Source of the DNA: an uncultured Blautia sp.
Lineage (GTDB): Bacteria > Bacillota > Clostridia > Lachnospirales > Lachnospiraceae
Length of the DNA: 64,000 nt
Direction: 5' to 3'
NCBI GenBank assembly: GCA_900551075.1
Contig: URVB01000014.1
Location: 6,874 to 70,873 of the forward strand
Positions 1 to 8,980 of the stretch are shown piece after piece. The notes beneath the pieces are model-generated. The model had not been told where the DNA came from and ran no database searches. It saw nothing but the letters and a program-made list of their open reading frames with translations. The translations under genes and the position numbers were made by a program. Position 1 is the stretch's first letter, and every line of letters begins with the position of its first letter.

Positions 1-44
1 TGGTGGGCTTGTTTAAGAATACCAGGACAGGAAAGGAGCCTTCC

Positions 45-1283
45 ATGAGCAAAACAGTGATTGTAGGAGGCGGGGCGGCCGGAATGCTGGCAAGTATTTA
101 TGCGGCAAAAAACGGCAATGAAGTCCATGTAATCGAAAAAAATGAAAAGCTTGGAAAGAAATTATATATTACAGGCAAAGGCAGATGTAATGTAACCAAT
201 GACTGTGATACGGAAGAACTTTTTCAGGCAGTGGTGAATAATGCAAAGTTTTTATACAGTGCCTTTTATTCGTTTAACAGTCAGGATATGATGCGCTTTC
301 TTGAGGAGGCAGGCGTTCCTTTAAAGGTAGAACGAGGGAACCGCGTGTTTCCGAAATCTGACCATTCCTCCGATGTGATCCGCGGCCTTGAGCGGCAGAT
401 GAAACGCTTCGGTGTGCAGGTACATCTCAACAAGGAGGTAAAGAGGATAGCAGCGGACAATGATTCTGTAACGGGCGCAGAGTTTGCAGACGGAAGTTTT
501 ATAGAAGCGGACGACGTCATAGTGGCAACCGGCGGATTGTCGTATCCTGCTACCGGTTCCACCGGAGCCGGGTACCGTTTTGCCAGAGAGCTTGGGCATA
601 AGGTGACAGAGCTTTCGCCCTCTTTGGTACCGCTTACGGTGAAGGAAGCCTATATTCCGAAGCTCAAGGGGCTTTCTCTCAGAAACGTAGAGTTAACAGT
701 CAAAAGTGGAAAAAAGGTCCTGTATAAAGATTTTGGGGAAATGATATTTACGCATTTTGGTGTAACGGGCCCTATGATTCTTTCGGCAAGCGCACATTTA
801 GGAAAACAACTGGCAAAGGGAGAGCTTCAGGCATATTTGGATCTGAAGCCTGCACTTACTTTGGAGCAGTTGGATGCCAGGATGCTGAGAGAGTTTGAAA
901 CTGCACCGAATAAACAGTTCAAAAATGTCATTGGCGTATTGTTCCCTTCTTCTCTGACACCTGTGATGCTGGAATTGGGAGGAATCTCTCCGGGGAAGGT
1001 GATTCATGAAATTTCCAGGGAGGAGCGACGCAGATTCACAGCACTTGTAAAGGCGTTTCCGTTTACGGTAACCGGTATGGGAGAATTTAAGGAGGCAATT
1101 ATTACAAGGGGCGGCGTATCTGTCAGGGAAATTCATCCGGGTACTATGGAGTCCAAAAAGGTGAAGCATTTATATTTTATTGGAGAGGTCCTGGATCTGG
1201 ATGCATTGACAGGAGGCTATAATCTTCAGATTGCATGGTCGACTGCTTATTTGGCTGCAAGCGCTGTTACTCATAAAATGTAA
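45..1283 (+). CDS. HI0933/BaiN-like FAD-dependent oxidoreductase
   Basis: A 412-residue flavoprotein of the HI0933 family (NAD(P)/FAD-dependent oxidoreductase, often called aminoacetone oxidase or BaiN-like). The N-terminus carries the dinucleotide-binding GGGAAG motif at residues 8-13 followed by an acidic strand end (VIEKN) and the family motif GKGRCNVTN. The C-terminus has the TGGYNLQ FAD-contact motif. An in-frame GTG exists at position 3, but the ATG at 45 is preceded by AAAGGAG and starts exactly at the Rossmann strand, so I chose it. The physiological substrate cannot be told from sequence. The stop lies 16 bases before cmk, so the two are probably cotranscribed. Confidence 0.88.
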   Translation: MSKTVIVGGGAAGMLASIYAAKNGNEVHVIEKNEKLGKKLYITGKGRCNVTNDCDTEELFQAVVNNAKFLYSAFYSFNSQDMMRFLEEAGVPLKVERGNRVFPKSDHSSDVIRGLERQMKRFGVQVHLNKEVKRIAADNDSVTGAEFADGSFIEADDVIVATGGLSYPATGSTGAGYRFARELGHKVTELSPSLVPLTVKEAYIPKLKGLSLRNVELTVKSGKKVLYKDFGEMIFTHFGVTGPMILSASAHLGKQLAKGELQAYLDLKPALTLEQLDARMLREFETAPNKQFKNVIGVLFPSSLTPVMLELGGISPGKVIHEISREERRRFTALVKAFPFTVTGMGEFKEAIITRGGVSVREIHPGTMESKKVKHLYFIGEVLDLDALTGGYNLQIAWSTAYLAASAVTHKM

Positions 1284-1299
1284 ACAGGAGGAAAAGCAA

Positions 1300-1971
1300 A
1301 TGGTTTATAATATTGCGATTGACGGGCCGGCGGGAGCCGGCAAAAGCACGATTGCAAAAAGGGTTGCAAAGGAGCTGTCTTTTATTTATGTAGATACGGG
1401 AGCGATGTATCGGGCAATGGCCCTCTATCTGATTCGAGAGAAGGTCAGCGGTGAAAATCCCAAGCAGATTGCAGATGTATGTCAGGGGGCGGAAATCTCT
1501 ATTGCGTATGAGAGAGGAGAGCAAATCGTCCTCTTAAACGGAGAAAATGTCAACGCTTATTTAAGGTCGGAGGAAGTGGGTAATATGGCTTCTGTCAGTT
1601 CAGCAAACCCACAAGTGCGGGCAAGGCTTTTAAAGCTTCAGAGAAGTCTTGCGAAAACACAGAGCGTGGTTATGGATGGCCGCGATATTGGGACTACCAT
1701 ACTGCCTGATGCGGATGTGAAAATTTATCTTACCGCAGGTTCTGCGACCAGGGCAAAGCGCCGTTACCTGGAGCTTCAGAAAAAGGGTGTATCCTGTGAT
1801 ATGGAGGAAATCCAAAGGGATATCGAGGAACGTGATGCGCGGGATATGAAACGGGAGATCTCTCCGCTTTGTCAGGCTGAGGATGCGGTCCTTGTGGATT
1901 CCTCTGACCTTACCATTGATGAGGTGGTAAAGACGATTTTACAAATTTATGAGTCAAAAGTGGGAGAATGA
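1300..1971 (+). CDS. cmk: Cytidylate kinase
   Basis: A 223-residue cytidylate kinase that phosphorylates CMP and dCMP with ATP in the cytoplasm. It shows the P-loop GPAGAGKST near the N-terminus, the YVDTGAMYRA motif and the VMDGRDIGT motif of the CMP-binding domain, and has the usual family length. An upstream in-frame ATG exists, but the ATG at 1300 follows AGGAGG by a normal spacing and gives the canonical start. It is followed at 4-18 bases by ispH, the common clostridial order cmk-ispH-rpsA. Confidence 0.96.
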   Translation: MVYNIAIDGPAGAGKSTIAKRVAKELSFIYVDTGAMYRAMALYLIREKVSGENPKQIADVCQGAEISIAYERGEQIVLLNGENVNAYLRSEEVGNMASVSSANPQVRARLLKLQRSLAKTQSVVMDGRDIGTTILPDADVKIYLTAGSATRAKRRYLELQKKGVSCDMEEIQRDIEERDARDMKREISPLCQAEDAVLVDSSDLTIDEVVKTILQIYESKVGE

Positions 1972-1988
1972 CGGGAAGGCAGGGAAAC

Positions 1989-2855
1989 ATGAAGGTAAAA
2001 ACCGCAAAAACTGCCGGCTTTTGCTTCGGAGTAAAGCGCGCAGTAGACAAGGTTTATGAATTGACAGAAAACGGGACTTCCCCGATTTGTACTCTTGGAC
2101 CGGTCATTCATAACGAGGAGGTCGTATCAGACCTGGAAAAAAAGGGTGTGAGGGTAGTTACAGAGGCGGATTTGGATAGGCTGGAGGCAGGAACGGTTGT
2201 TATCCGCTCACATGGAGTCGGCCGTGCTGTCTATGAAAAGCTGAAAGAAAGAGAGCTTTCCTATGTAGATGTGACCTGTCCCTTTGTCCTGAAGATACAC
2301 AGGATCGTGGAGAGGGAGAGTGCGAACGGCAGTCATGTGATTATCATCGGTGATCCCCGACATCCGGAGGTACAGGGAATTTGCGGATGGTGCAGGGGCA
2401 GCTATACGGTAATAAAAAATGCAGATGAGGCGGAAAAATTTGTTCCGGAACCGGAAAAAGCAATCTGTGTTGTTTCTCAGACGACATTTAATTACAACAA
2501 ATTTAAAGAATTAGTTGAAATTCTCTGCAAAAAGAGGTATGATAATAATGTTTTAAATGCCATAAATGTTTTAAACACTATTTGTAATGCTACCGAAGAA
2601 CGGCAGAAAGAAGCAAAAAATATAGCCGGAGAGGTAGATACTATGCTGGTTGTAGGCGGCAGGCATAGTTCCAATACTCAAAAGCTGTTTGAAATATGTA
2701 AAAAGGAATGTGGAAATACTTACTATATACAAACACCTGTAGACTTGGATTCTGAAATGTTCCAACACAGTAGTTATGTAGGTATTACAGCAGGGGCGTC
2801 CACCCCAAAGAAAATTATTGAGGAGGTTCAAGAACATGTCAGAATTAAGTTTTGA
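1989..2855 (+). CDS. ispH: 4-hydroxy-3-methylbut-2-enyl diphosphate reductase (IspH/LytB)
   Basis: A 288-residue [4Fe-4S] reductase making IPP and DMAPP in the last step of the MEP isoprenoid pathway. The three cluster cysteines are visible: C12 in GFCFGVKRAV, one in DVTCPFV, one in TICNATEERQ. The ATG at 1989 is chosen because the protein begins with the conserved strand just before C12; longer in-frame starts overlap cmk. Its last 20 bases overlap rpsA in another frame. In many clostridia IspH and S1 form one fused polypeptide; here they are separate but overlapping, and the stop context is UUU-UGA (see findings). Confidence 0.95.
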   Translation: MKVKTAKTAGFCFGVKRAVDKVYELTENGTSPICTLGPVIHNEEVVSDLEKKGVRVVTEADLDRLEAGTVVIRSHGVGRAVYEKLKERELSYVDVTCPFVLKIHRIVERESANGSHVIIIGDPRHPEVQGICGWCRGSYTVIKNADEAEKFVPEPEKAICVVSQTTFNYNKFKELVEILCKKRYDNNVLNAINVLNTICNATEERQKEAKNIAGEVDTMLVVGGRHSSNTQKLFEICKKECGNTYYIQTPVDLDSEMFQHSSYVGITAGASTPKKIIEEVQEHVRIKF

Positions 2856-3936
2856 ACAGATGCTGGAAGATTCCGTAAAAACTATCAGAAATGGAGAAAT
2901 CGTACAGGGTACAGTCATCGACGTAAAAGAAGATGAGATTATCCTGAATATCGGGTATAAAGCAGACGGTATTATCACTAAGAGCGAATACTCTAATGAT
3001 GCAGGTATTGTGCTGGCAAACGTTGTACACCCTGGCGATACCATGGAAGCTAAGGTTTTGAAGGTAAATGACGGGGACGGACAGGTGATCCTGACCTATA
3101 AGAGACTGGCTATAGAAAAAGGCAACAAACGTCTGGAAGAGGCATTTGAAAGCCAGGAAGTTCTGAAGGCTGTCGTTACACAGGTGCTGGATGGCGGATT
3201 GTGTGTAAATGTTGAGGAGGCGAGAGTATTTATTCCTGCAAGTCTTGTATCTGACACCTATGAGAAAGATCTTTCCAAATATGCAGATCAGGAGATCGAG
3301 TTTGTAATCACAGAATTCAACCCGAGAAGACGCCGCATCATCGGTAACCGTAAGCAGCTTCTGCTTGCAGAAAAGGCAGAAAAGCAGAAAGAGCTTATGG
3401 AGAGAATCCATGCTGGCGATGCTGTGACAGGCGTTGTGAAGAATGTAACAGATTTTGGTGCATTTGTTGATTTAGGCGGCGCTGATGGACTGCTTCATAT
3501 TTCCGAAATGTCCTGGGGCAGAGTCGAAAATCCGAAAAAGGTATTCAGCGTTGGTGACGAGGTTAGAGTTCTGATTAAAGAAATCAACGGAGATAAAATT
3601 GCACTTTCTCTGAAATTCCCGGAGGAAAATCCGTGGCTGACGGCTGCTGAGAATTTTGCAGTAGGAAACGTAGTAGCCGGCAAGGTGGCACGTATGACAG
3701 ATTTCGGCGCTTTTGTAGAGCTGGCACCTGGCATTGATGCGCTGCTTCATGTTTCTCAGATTTCCAGAGAGCATGTTGCAAAACCGTCTGATGTACTTTC
3801 TATCGGACAGGAAATTGAGGCAAAAGTTGTTGACTTCAATGGAGAGGACAAGAAGATCAGTCTGAGCATGAAAGCTCTGGAGACTGCTGCACCGGCAGCA
3901 GAGGAAGCTTTGGCGGAAGATGAGGTTGAGGAATAA
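2836..3936 (+). CDS. rpsA: 30S ribosomal protein S1 homologue with four S1 domains
   Basis: A 366-residue RNA-binding protein with four S1 OB-fold repeats, at about 18-85, 102-165, 190-258 and 275-345, and an acidic Ala/Glu-rich tail. The repeats at 190 and 275 carry the best S1 signatures (VTDFGAFVDLGG and MTDFGAFVELAPG, each followed by LLHISE/LLHVSQ). The start at ATG 2836 has GGAGG 10-14 bases upstream, inside ispH. Four-domain S1 proteins are normal for Firmicutes; E. coli S1 has six. A strong terminator follows directly. Confidence 0.93.
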   Translation: MSELSFEQMLEDSVKTIRNGEIVQGTVIDVKEDEIILNIGYKADGIITKSEYSNDAGIVLANVVHPGDTMEAKVLKVNDGDGQVILTYKRLAIEKGNKRLEEAFESQEVLKAVVTQVLDGGLCVNVEEARVFIPASLVSDTYEKDLSKYADQEIEFVITEFNPRRRRIIGNRKQLLLAEKAEKQKELMERIHAGDAVTGVVKNVTDFGAFVDLGGADGLLHISEMSWGRVENPKKVFSVGDEVRVLIKEINGDKIALSLKFPEENPWLTAAENFAVGNVVAGKVARMTDFGAFVELAPGIDALLHVSQISREHVAKPSDVLSIGQEIEAKVVDFNGEDKKISLSMKALETAAPAAEEALAEDEVEE

Positions 3937-3957
3937 TTCCTGATTGAAAAATATCGA

Positions 3958-3990
3958 GGGGTATTGCGGATGCGCAATACCCCTTATTGT
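3958..3990 (+). terminator. Intrinsic terminator after rpsA
   Basis: A perfect 11-bp stem, GGGGTATTGCG (3958-3968) with CGCAATACCCC (3973-3983), loop GATG, followed by a T-rich stretch. It closes the cmk-ispH-rpsA unit and also lies just beyond the end of the convergent gene. Confidence 0.85.
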
Positions 3991-4005
3991 ATAAAAAGCC
4001 GGTAA

Positions 4006-5040
4006 TCACTGCTGATTGTTTGTTTTTAAGGTCTCCAGCAGATGGACAAGAGAATGCCTCAAATATTGCATCTGCTTTTCGGAGTCTTTTAAAAATGCCT
4101 CACTGCAGGGGAACCAGGTATAACAGGTATCCGGTTTTGCAGGCGTGCGCAGCTTTTTGTCGATGTATGTACTTAAAGATTTTGGTATTGCGGTATCTTC
4201 TGCGGGCAGGTAATCATATTCCTTATAATTTGTATAGTATTGGCGGAGCTTCCCGTCCTTCAAAGGAAGTAAAAGGCGTACCGTATCATTTTCCGCCCGG
4301 ATATAAAACAGACGGTTCCCGTTGGAAACGGGAATCGGGACAGGCGAGGAGAGGCGCAGGGTAAGGATGAGCTGCTGCTGGTCCAGTTGTGCGCATGCGG
4401 GAAAATAGCCGCCCTGATAGAGGGATAAATAAGAGAGCATGGAAAACAGTGCGCCAAGTCCAAGCAGGTCTTCCCGGTTATGGCCAAGAAGCATCTCAGC
4501 AACAGAGGAGTCCTTTGTCTGAACGTATTCCCGATAGAGCCGGATGCACTCGCGGCCATCGCAGCAAGCACGGGCGGACATTCCGAGAAAGGCTTCCAGG
4601 TCCGGCTGCTTCATACGGGAAAGCTTCAAAAGAGGCTGACAAGTTTTTAACTGTTGGTACAGATCCAGAGAAGGCCGCGCGTGAAAAGGAGAGGGAAGAT
4701 GATGCAGTGCATATCTTTCTTCCAGATAGGGCTGGTCAAAGCGTGATCCATTATACTGGATGGTATGGGTACAGGGCTTGAGAAATTCCGCAAAAGCACT
4801 TAAAACAGCAGGCTCCTCCTCCCCGCTTTCTCCGAACCACTGGTAAAGCTGCCATTCTCCTGCCTCAAAAACCACGGCTCCGATCAAATACAAAAAAGTG
4901 GAATATCGTGATAGTCCGGTGGTTTCAATATCATAAAAAATCGGATTAAATTCTGAAAATTCGAGTACGGTTTTCGATAAAATTTTAACGGTCTCAAAGC
5001 CCGGAAACCCTTGTAAAATCGGCATTTTTTTAACAAGCAT
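4006..5040 (-). CDS. RNase H-like exonuclease domain protein (YprB type)
   Basis: A 344-residue protein with the RNase_H_2/YprB exonuclease-like fold. DEDD-type acidic motifs are visible: FYDIETTGLSR with the first Asp/Glu pair, QYNGSRFDQPYLEER in the middle, and GHNREDLLGL near 225. The start at 5040 is chosen because AGGAAAGGAAA lies just upstream on the minus strand and the preceding residues of the open frame look non-coding. The C-terminal third is unlike known domains. Substrate (RNA or DNA) is not known for this family. A TATAAT box sits upstream on the minus strand but I see no good -35. Confidence 0.8.
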   Translation of the reverse strand: MLVKKMPILQGFPGFETVKILSKTVLEFSEFNPIFYDIETTGLSRYSTFLYLIGAVVFEAGEWQLYQWFGESGEEEPAVLSAFAEFLKPCTHTIQYNGSRFDQPYLEERYALHHLPSPFHARPSLDLYQQLKTCQPLLKLSRMKQPDLEAFLGMSARACCDGRECIRLYREYVQTKDSSVAEMLLGHNREDLLGLGALFSMLSYLSLYQGGYFPACAQLDQQQLILTLRLSSPVPIPVSNGNRLFYIRAENDTVRLLLPLKDGKLRQYYTNYKEYDYLPAEDTAIPKSLSTYIDKKLRTPAKPDTCYTWFPCSEAFLKDSEKQMQYLRHSLVHLLETLKTNNQQ

Positions 5041-5176
5041 GTGAATATATTTCCTTTCCTGATTGTACTTAATTATACACAAAATTTCGCAAATTGGGTA
5101 GTGAATTTTTTCATAAAAAGAGTTATAGTATATATAGATGATTGATTGCGGCAGAACGGAGGGACAGAAGAAAATC

Positions 5177-6034
5177 ATGTGGGATTTGACAATTAGCGGC
5201 GTTGATTTTTACCATATCATCAGTTGGTTTATTATTTACAGTTTTTTTGGCTGGGTATGGGAGACAACCTATGTTTCGCTGAAACAGGGGCGGTATGTAA
5301 ATAGGGGCTTTATTAACGGTCCATTATGTACGATCTATGGCTGAGGCGCTATTGCGGTGTATTTGATTTTGAAGCCTTTTGCGGATAATCTGCTGTTGCT
5401 GTTTTTGGGAGGGGTTGCTGTAGCAACCTTGCTGGAATATCTGACAGCAGTCCTTATGGAGAATATTTTCCATACCTCCTGGTGGGATTACAGCGACAAA
5501 CATTTTAATTTTCAGGGACGTATCTGTTTGGGGGCATCTCTTGGCTGGGGCATATTTACCGTAATCCTGTTTCGTATCCTGCAGCCATTGGTGGAGGACA
5601 TCGTGGAGCTGTACCCGATGTATGCAGGAGAAATCGGGGTATGTACAGTTGCCGTCTTGTATGCGGTTGATTTTTGTTACTCATCAGCTACAGCATTTCA
5701 TTTGCATGAACGTATTCCCGCATGGGAACAGGCATTGGAGCAGAAGCAGGGTGAACTGCTGCTGAAACTGAACAATACGATGAACAGTCTGGAGAGGGCA
5801 AAGAATTTGTCTCTGGATACGGTAAAGGAGCGAATTGAGGATGTAGAAATCCTGAGAGCCTTTGAAGAAAAGCGCCAGACTATGCTGAAGGAGATTTCCG
5901 GTGAGCTGAAATCCTACAAAGAAACGCTGGCGTTGAAGATTGGCCATAATGCAGGGCGTTATGTAAAATCTTACCCGAATCTGAACCGCGGATACCGTTT
6001 ACGCCACAAAGACAAAAAACATAAGCAGTCATAA
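5177..6034 (+). pseudogene. Putative ABC transporter permease (CmpB-like, Pfam PF06541) interrupted by in-frame UGA
   Basis: Two collinear pieces in one frame are separated only by TGA at 5342-5344. The first piece (about 55 residues from ATG 5177) has a membrane helix and FGWVWETTYVSL; the second has further helices, the NFQGRICLGASLGWG motif and a cytoplasmic helical tail of about 90 residues. The stop falls inside the conserved stretch GPLCTIYG*GAIAVY, normally uninterrupted in this family. Translation could restart at GTG 5357, which would lack the first helix. GGAGG lies 14 bases before ATG 5177. Either a nonsense mutation, a recoded UGA or a base-call error. Confidence 0.7.
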
Positions 6035-6064
6035 GCTGCTTGCATGAAGGAGGAAATATTTTAT

Positions 6065-7381
6065 ATGGGATCTCTAACCTTTAGGGGTGGCGTTCACCCT
6101 TATGATGGCAAGGAATTGTCAAAAAATTGTCCGATTGAGAAATATCTTCCAAAGGGCGAGATGGTGTATCCTCTTTCCCAGCATATCGGGGCACCGGCGG
6201 TTCCGGTAGTGGCAAAGGGCGATCGTGTCCTTGCCGGACAGAAGATTGCAGATGCGGGCGGCTTTGTATCAGCACCGATCCATTCATCTGTATCCGGAAC
6301 TGTGAAGAGTATTGAGCCGCGTCTGACTTCCACAGGTTCTATGGTGAAATCCATTGTCATTGAGAATGACCGGCAGTATGAGGAAGCAGAGTTTGTGCCG
6401 GCTGCACTGGAAGACCTTTCCAGGGAGGAAATTCTGAAGAGAATCCGGGAGGGCGGTGTTGTGGGAATGGGAGGTGCGGGTTTCCCAACACATGTAAAGC
6501 TTTCCCCCAAGGATCCGGCACAGATTGAATATGTGCTGGTAAACGGAGCGGAGTGTGAGCCTTATCTGACGAGCGATTACCGCAGGATGCTGGAAGAACC
6601 GGAGAAGGTGGTAGAAGGTCTCCGTGTCATGCTGGCCTTATTTGAGAATGCAAAGGGTTATATTTGTATTGAAGATAATAAGCCTGAATGTATCCAAAAG
6701 ATGAATGGTCTGGTGAAGGATATTCCGCGGATGGAAGTAAAAGAGCTGATAACGAAATATCCGCAGGGTGGTGAACGTACACTGATTTATGCCACAACAG
6801 GGAGGGAGATCAATTCTTCTCAGCTTCCCGCAGATGTGGGATGTGTGGTTGACAATGTAGATACTGTTATCGAGATTTATAAGGCGGTTCTTTTGGGCCG
6901 TCCCGTTATGAACCGCATTGTGACTGTTCCCGGTGATGCAGTTGCCGAGCCGAAAAACTTTTCCGTGCTTGCGGGAACGAACATGGAAGAGCTGGTGGAA
7001 GCGGCAGGCGGTCTGAAGGAGAAGACGGCCAAAGTGGTTTCCGGCGGTCCGATGATGGGCTTTGCGATGTATGATCTGCATGTTCCCTGTATTAAGACAA
7101 CATCTGCTTTTTTGTGTCTGGAGAGGGATTCCGTATCTGAAGCACAGCAGACAGCCTGCATCAACTGCGGCCGCTGTGTCAGTGTCTGTCCCGGACATGT
7201 ACTTCCTGCACGTCTGGCTACCTTTGCCCAGCATGGCGATATGGACAGCTTCCAGAAATTCGATGGTATGGAATGCTGTGAATGCGGCTGCTGCAGTTAT
7301 ATCTGCCCGGCAAAGAGGCCATTGACACAAAGTATTAAATCTATGCGGAAAATGGTTCTTGCCAGCCGCAAGAAGAAATAG
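6065..7381 (+). CDS. rnfC: Rnf electron transport complex subunit C
   Basis: A 438-residue peripheral subunit of the ion-translocating ferredoxin:NAD+ oxidoreductase, carrying the NADH/FMN site and two [4Fe-4S] clusters. Visible: the glycine-rich GMGGAGFPTHVKL motif near 143, an SLBB-like middle domain, and two ferredoxin motifs, CINCGRCVSVCPG and CCECGCCSYICPAKRPL, near the C-terminus. The ATG at 6065 is preceded by AAGGAGG at normal spacing; the ATG at 6044 sits upstream of that site and is rejected. It heads the operon C-D-G-E-A-B. Confidence 0.95.
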   Translation: MGSLTFRGGVHPYDGKELSKNCPIEKYLPKGEMVYPLSQHIGAPAVPVVAKGDRVLAGQKIADAGGFVSAPIHSSVSGTVKSIEPRLTSTGSMVKSIVIENDRQYEEAEFVPAALEDLSREEILKRIREGGVVGMGGAGFPTHVKLSPKDPAQIEYVLVNGAECEPYLTSDYRRMLEEPEKVVEGLRVMLALFENAKGYICIEDNKPECIQKMNGLVKDIPRMEVKELITKYPQGGERTLIYATTGREINSSQLPADVGCVVDNVDTVIEIYKAVLLGRPVMNRIVTVPGDAVAEPKNFSVLAGTNMEELVEAAGGLKEKTAKVVSGGPMMGFAMYDLHVPCIKTTSAFLCLERDSVSEAQQTACINCGRCVSVCPGHVLPARLATFAQHGDMDSFQKFDGMECCECGCCSYICPAKRPLTQSIKSMRKMVLASRKKK

Positions 7382-7395
7382 GGGGAGGTAGAAAA

Positions 7396-8373
7396 ATGGA
7401 ACGGATGTTAAATGTATCATCGAATCCACATGTAAGGGACAGGATGACCACAAGCAGGATTATGCAGCTGGTTGTGATTGCACTGCTGCCGGCCGGCTTA
7501 TTCGGCGTTTGGAATTTCGGCCTGCATGCTCTGCTGGTTATTTTGATATCGGTTGCTTCGAGTGTTGCCTGTGAATGGCTGTATGATCATTTTATGCACA
7601 GGAAGAATACCATTGGTGATTTCAGTGCTGTTGTAACAGGGCTTCTGCTTGCGCTGAATATGCCGCCGCAGATTCCGCTCTGGATGCCGGTGCTTGGAAG
7701 CGCTTTTGCAATCATCCTTGTAAAACAGCTCTTCGGCGGTCTGGGTCAGAATTTTATGAACCCGGCACTTGCGGGACGCTGTTTCCTGATGATTTCCTTT
7801 ACAGGAAAGATGACAGATTTTACAGTTGGCGATGGATTCAAAGGTGTGGTAGACAGTGTGACGGGAGCAACGCCTCTGGCGGCACTTAAGGCACAGGGAT
7901 TTGTCGAAGGCTCTGTGCCGGTGAAGAACCTGTTTTTCGGTAATATTCAGGGTACAATCGGTGAAACCTCTGCACTGGCGATTTTGATCGGTGCAGGAAT
8001 TCTTCTGGCGTTTAAGGTCATTGACCTGAAGGTGCCGCTTACATATATCGGAAGCTTTACTGTGTTCGTGATTTTCTATATGCTTTTCACAGGCATGGAT
8101 TTAGACTGGAATTATCTGGGAAGTCATCTTTTTGGCGGTGGTCTGATGCTTGGCGCATGGTTTATGGCCACGGACTATGTAACAACACCGATCACTCCCA
8201 AAGGGCAACTGGTATACGGATGTGTGCTTGGAGTGATCACCGCGGTGTTCCGTCTGTTGGGAGGCTCCGCAGAAGGTGTTTCCTATGCGATCATCTTCGG
8301 CAACCTGCTGGTTCCGCTCATTGAGCGAGTGACCCGCCCGACTGCATTTGGGAAGGGAGGCAAAAGAGCATGA
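7396..8373 (+). CDS. rnfD: Rnf electron transport complex subunit D
   Basis: A 325-residue polytopic membrane subunit that carries a covalently bound FMN on a threonine. The flavinylation motif is visible as SVTGATPLAALK near residue 156, followed by alternating hydrophobic helices and FMATDYVTTPITPKGQ near 256. A GGGGGAGG site precedes the start. The stop overlaps the rnfG start in ATGA, implying translational coupling. Confidence 0.94.
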   Translation: MERMLNVSSNPHVRDRMTTSRIMQLVVIALLPAGLFGVWNFGLHALLVILISVASSVACEWLYDHFMHRKNTIGDFSAVVTGLLLALNMPPQIPLWMPVLGSAFAIILVKQLFGGLGQNFMNPALAGRCFLMISFTGKMTDFTVGDGFKGVVDSVTGATPLAALKAQGFVEGSVPVKNLFFGNIQGTIGETSALAILIGAGILLAFKVIDLKVPLTYIGSFTVFVIFYMLFTGMDLDWNYLGSHLFGGGLMLGAWFMATDYVTTPITPKGQLVYGCVLGVITAVFRLLGGSAEGVSYAIIFGNLLVPLIERVTRPTAFGKGGKRA

Positions 8374-8978
8374 GCAACAAAATTGTAAAGGATACCGTTG
8401 CTATTACAGTGATCACGCTGGTTGCCGGACTTGCCCTGGGGTTTGTTCAGGATATTACGGCAAAGCCGGTTGCAGAGCAGCAGCAGAAGGCAAAGGAAGA
8501 GGCGTATAAGGCTGTATTTGCCGATGCAGATACCTTTGAAACAATCGCAACGGAAGAAGATGCTGATTTGGAAGCTTATCTGGACGAAAACGGGTACGGC
8601 GCCCAGAATATTGACGAGGTGATGCTGGCAAGGGACAGCTCCGGCGCGGAAATCGGATATGCCTTTACCGTAACCACCTCCGAAGGCTACGGAGGGGATA
8701 TTCAGTTTGCTATGGGAGTCAGAGATGACGGAACCTTAAACGGCATTTCCATTCTGTCTATCAGCGAGACTGCCGGTCTTGGCATGAGAGCAACGACAGA
8801 TGATTTTAAGAATCAGTTCAGGGATAAGAAGGTAGAAAAGTTTGCATATACAAAAAATGGTGCTTCCGCAGACAATCAGATCGATGCCTTAAGCGGCGCC
8901 ACCATTACTACCAATGCCATGACAAACGGTGTCAATGCCGGCCTGTGCGCATTCCAGTATGAGAAAGGAGGGCTTTAA
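8370..8978 (+). CDS. rnfG: Rnf electron transport complex subunit G
   Basis: A 202-residue FMN-binding subunit with one N-terminal membrane helix (residues 8-28) and an extracytoplasmic FMN-binding domain. The covalent attachment motif DALSGATITTNAMTNGV is near 172-188, with the modified threonine in SGAT. It overlaps rnfD by four bases and abuts rnfE by two, as expected for a coupled operon. Confidence 0.94.
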   Translation: MSNKIVKDTVAITVITLVAGLALGFVQDITAKPVAEQQQKAKEEAYKAVFADADTFETIATEEDADLEAYLDENGYGAQNIDEVMLARDSSGAEIGYAFTVTTSEGYGGDIQFAMGVRDDGTLNGISILSISETAGLGMRATTDDFKNQFRDKKVEKFAYTKNGASADNQIDALSGATITTNAMTNGVNAGLCAFQYEKGGL

Positions 8979-8980
8979 AG

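Noticed and set aside
5342..5400. Selenocysteine insertion at the in-frame UGA
   Set aside because: No convincing SECIS hairpin follows, and the family is not known to contain selenocysteine.
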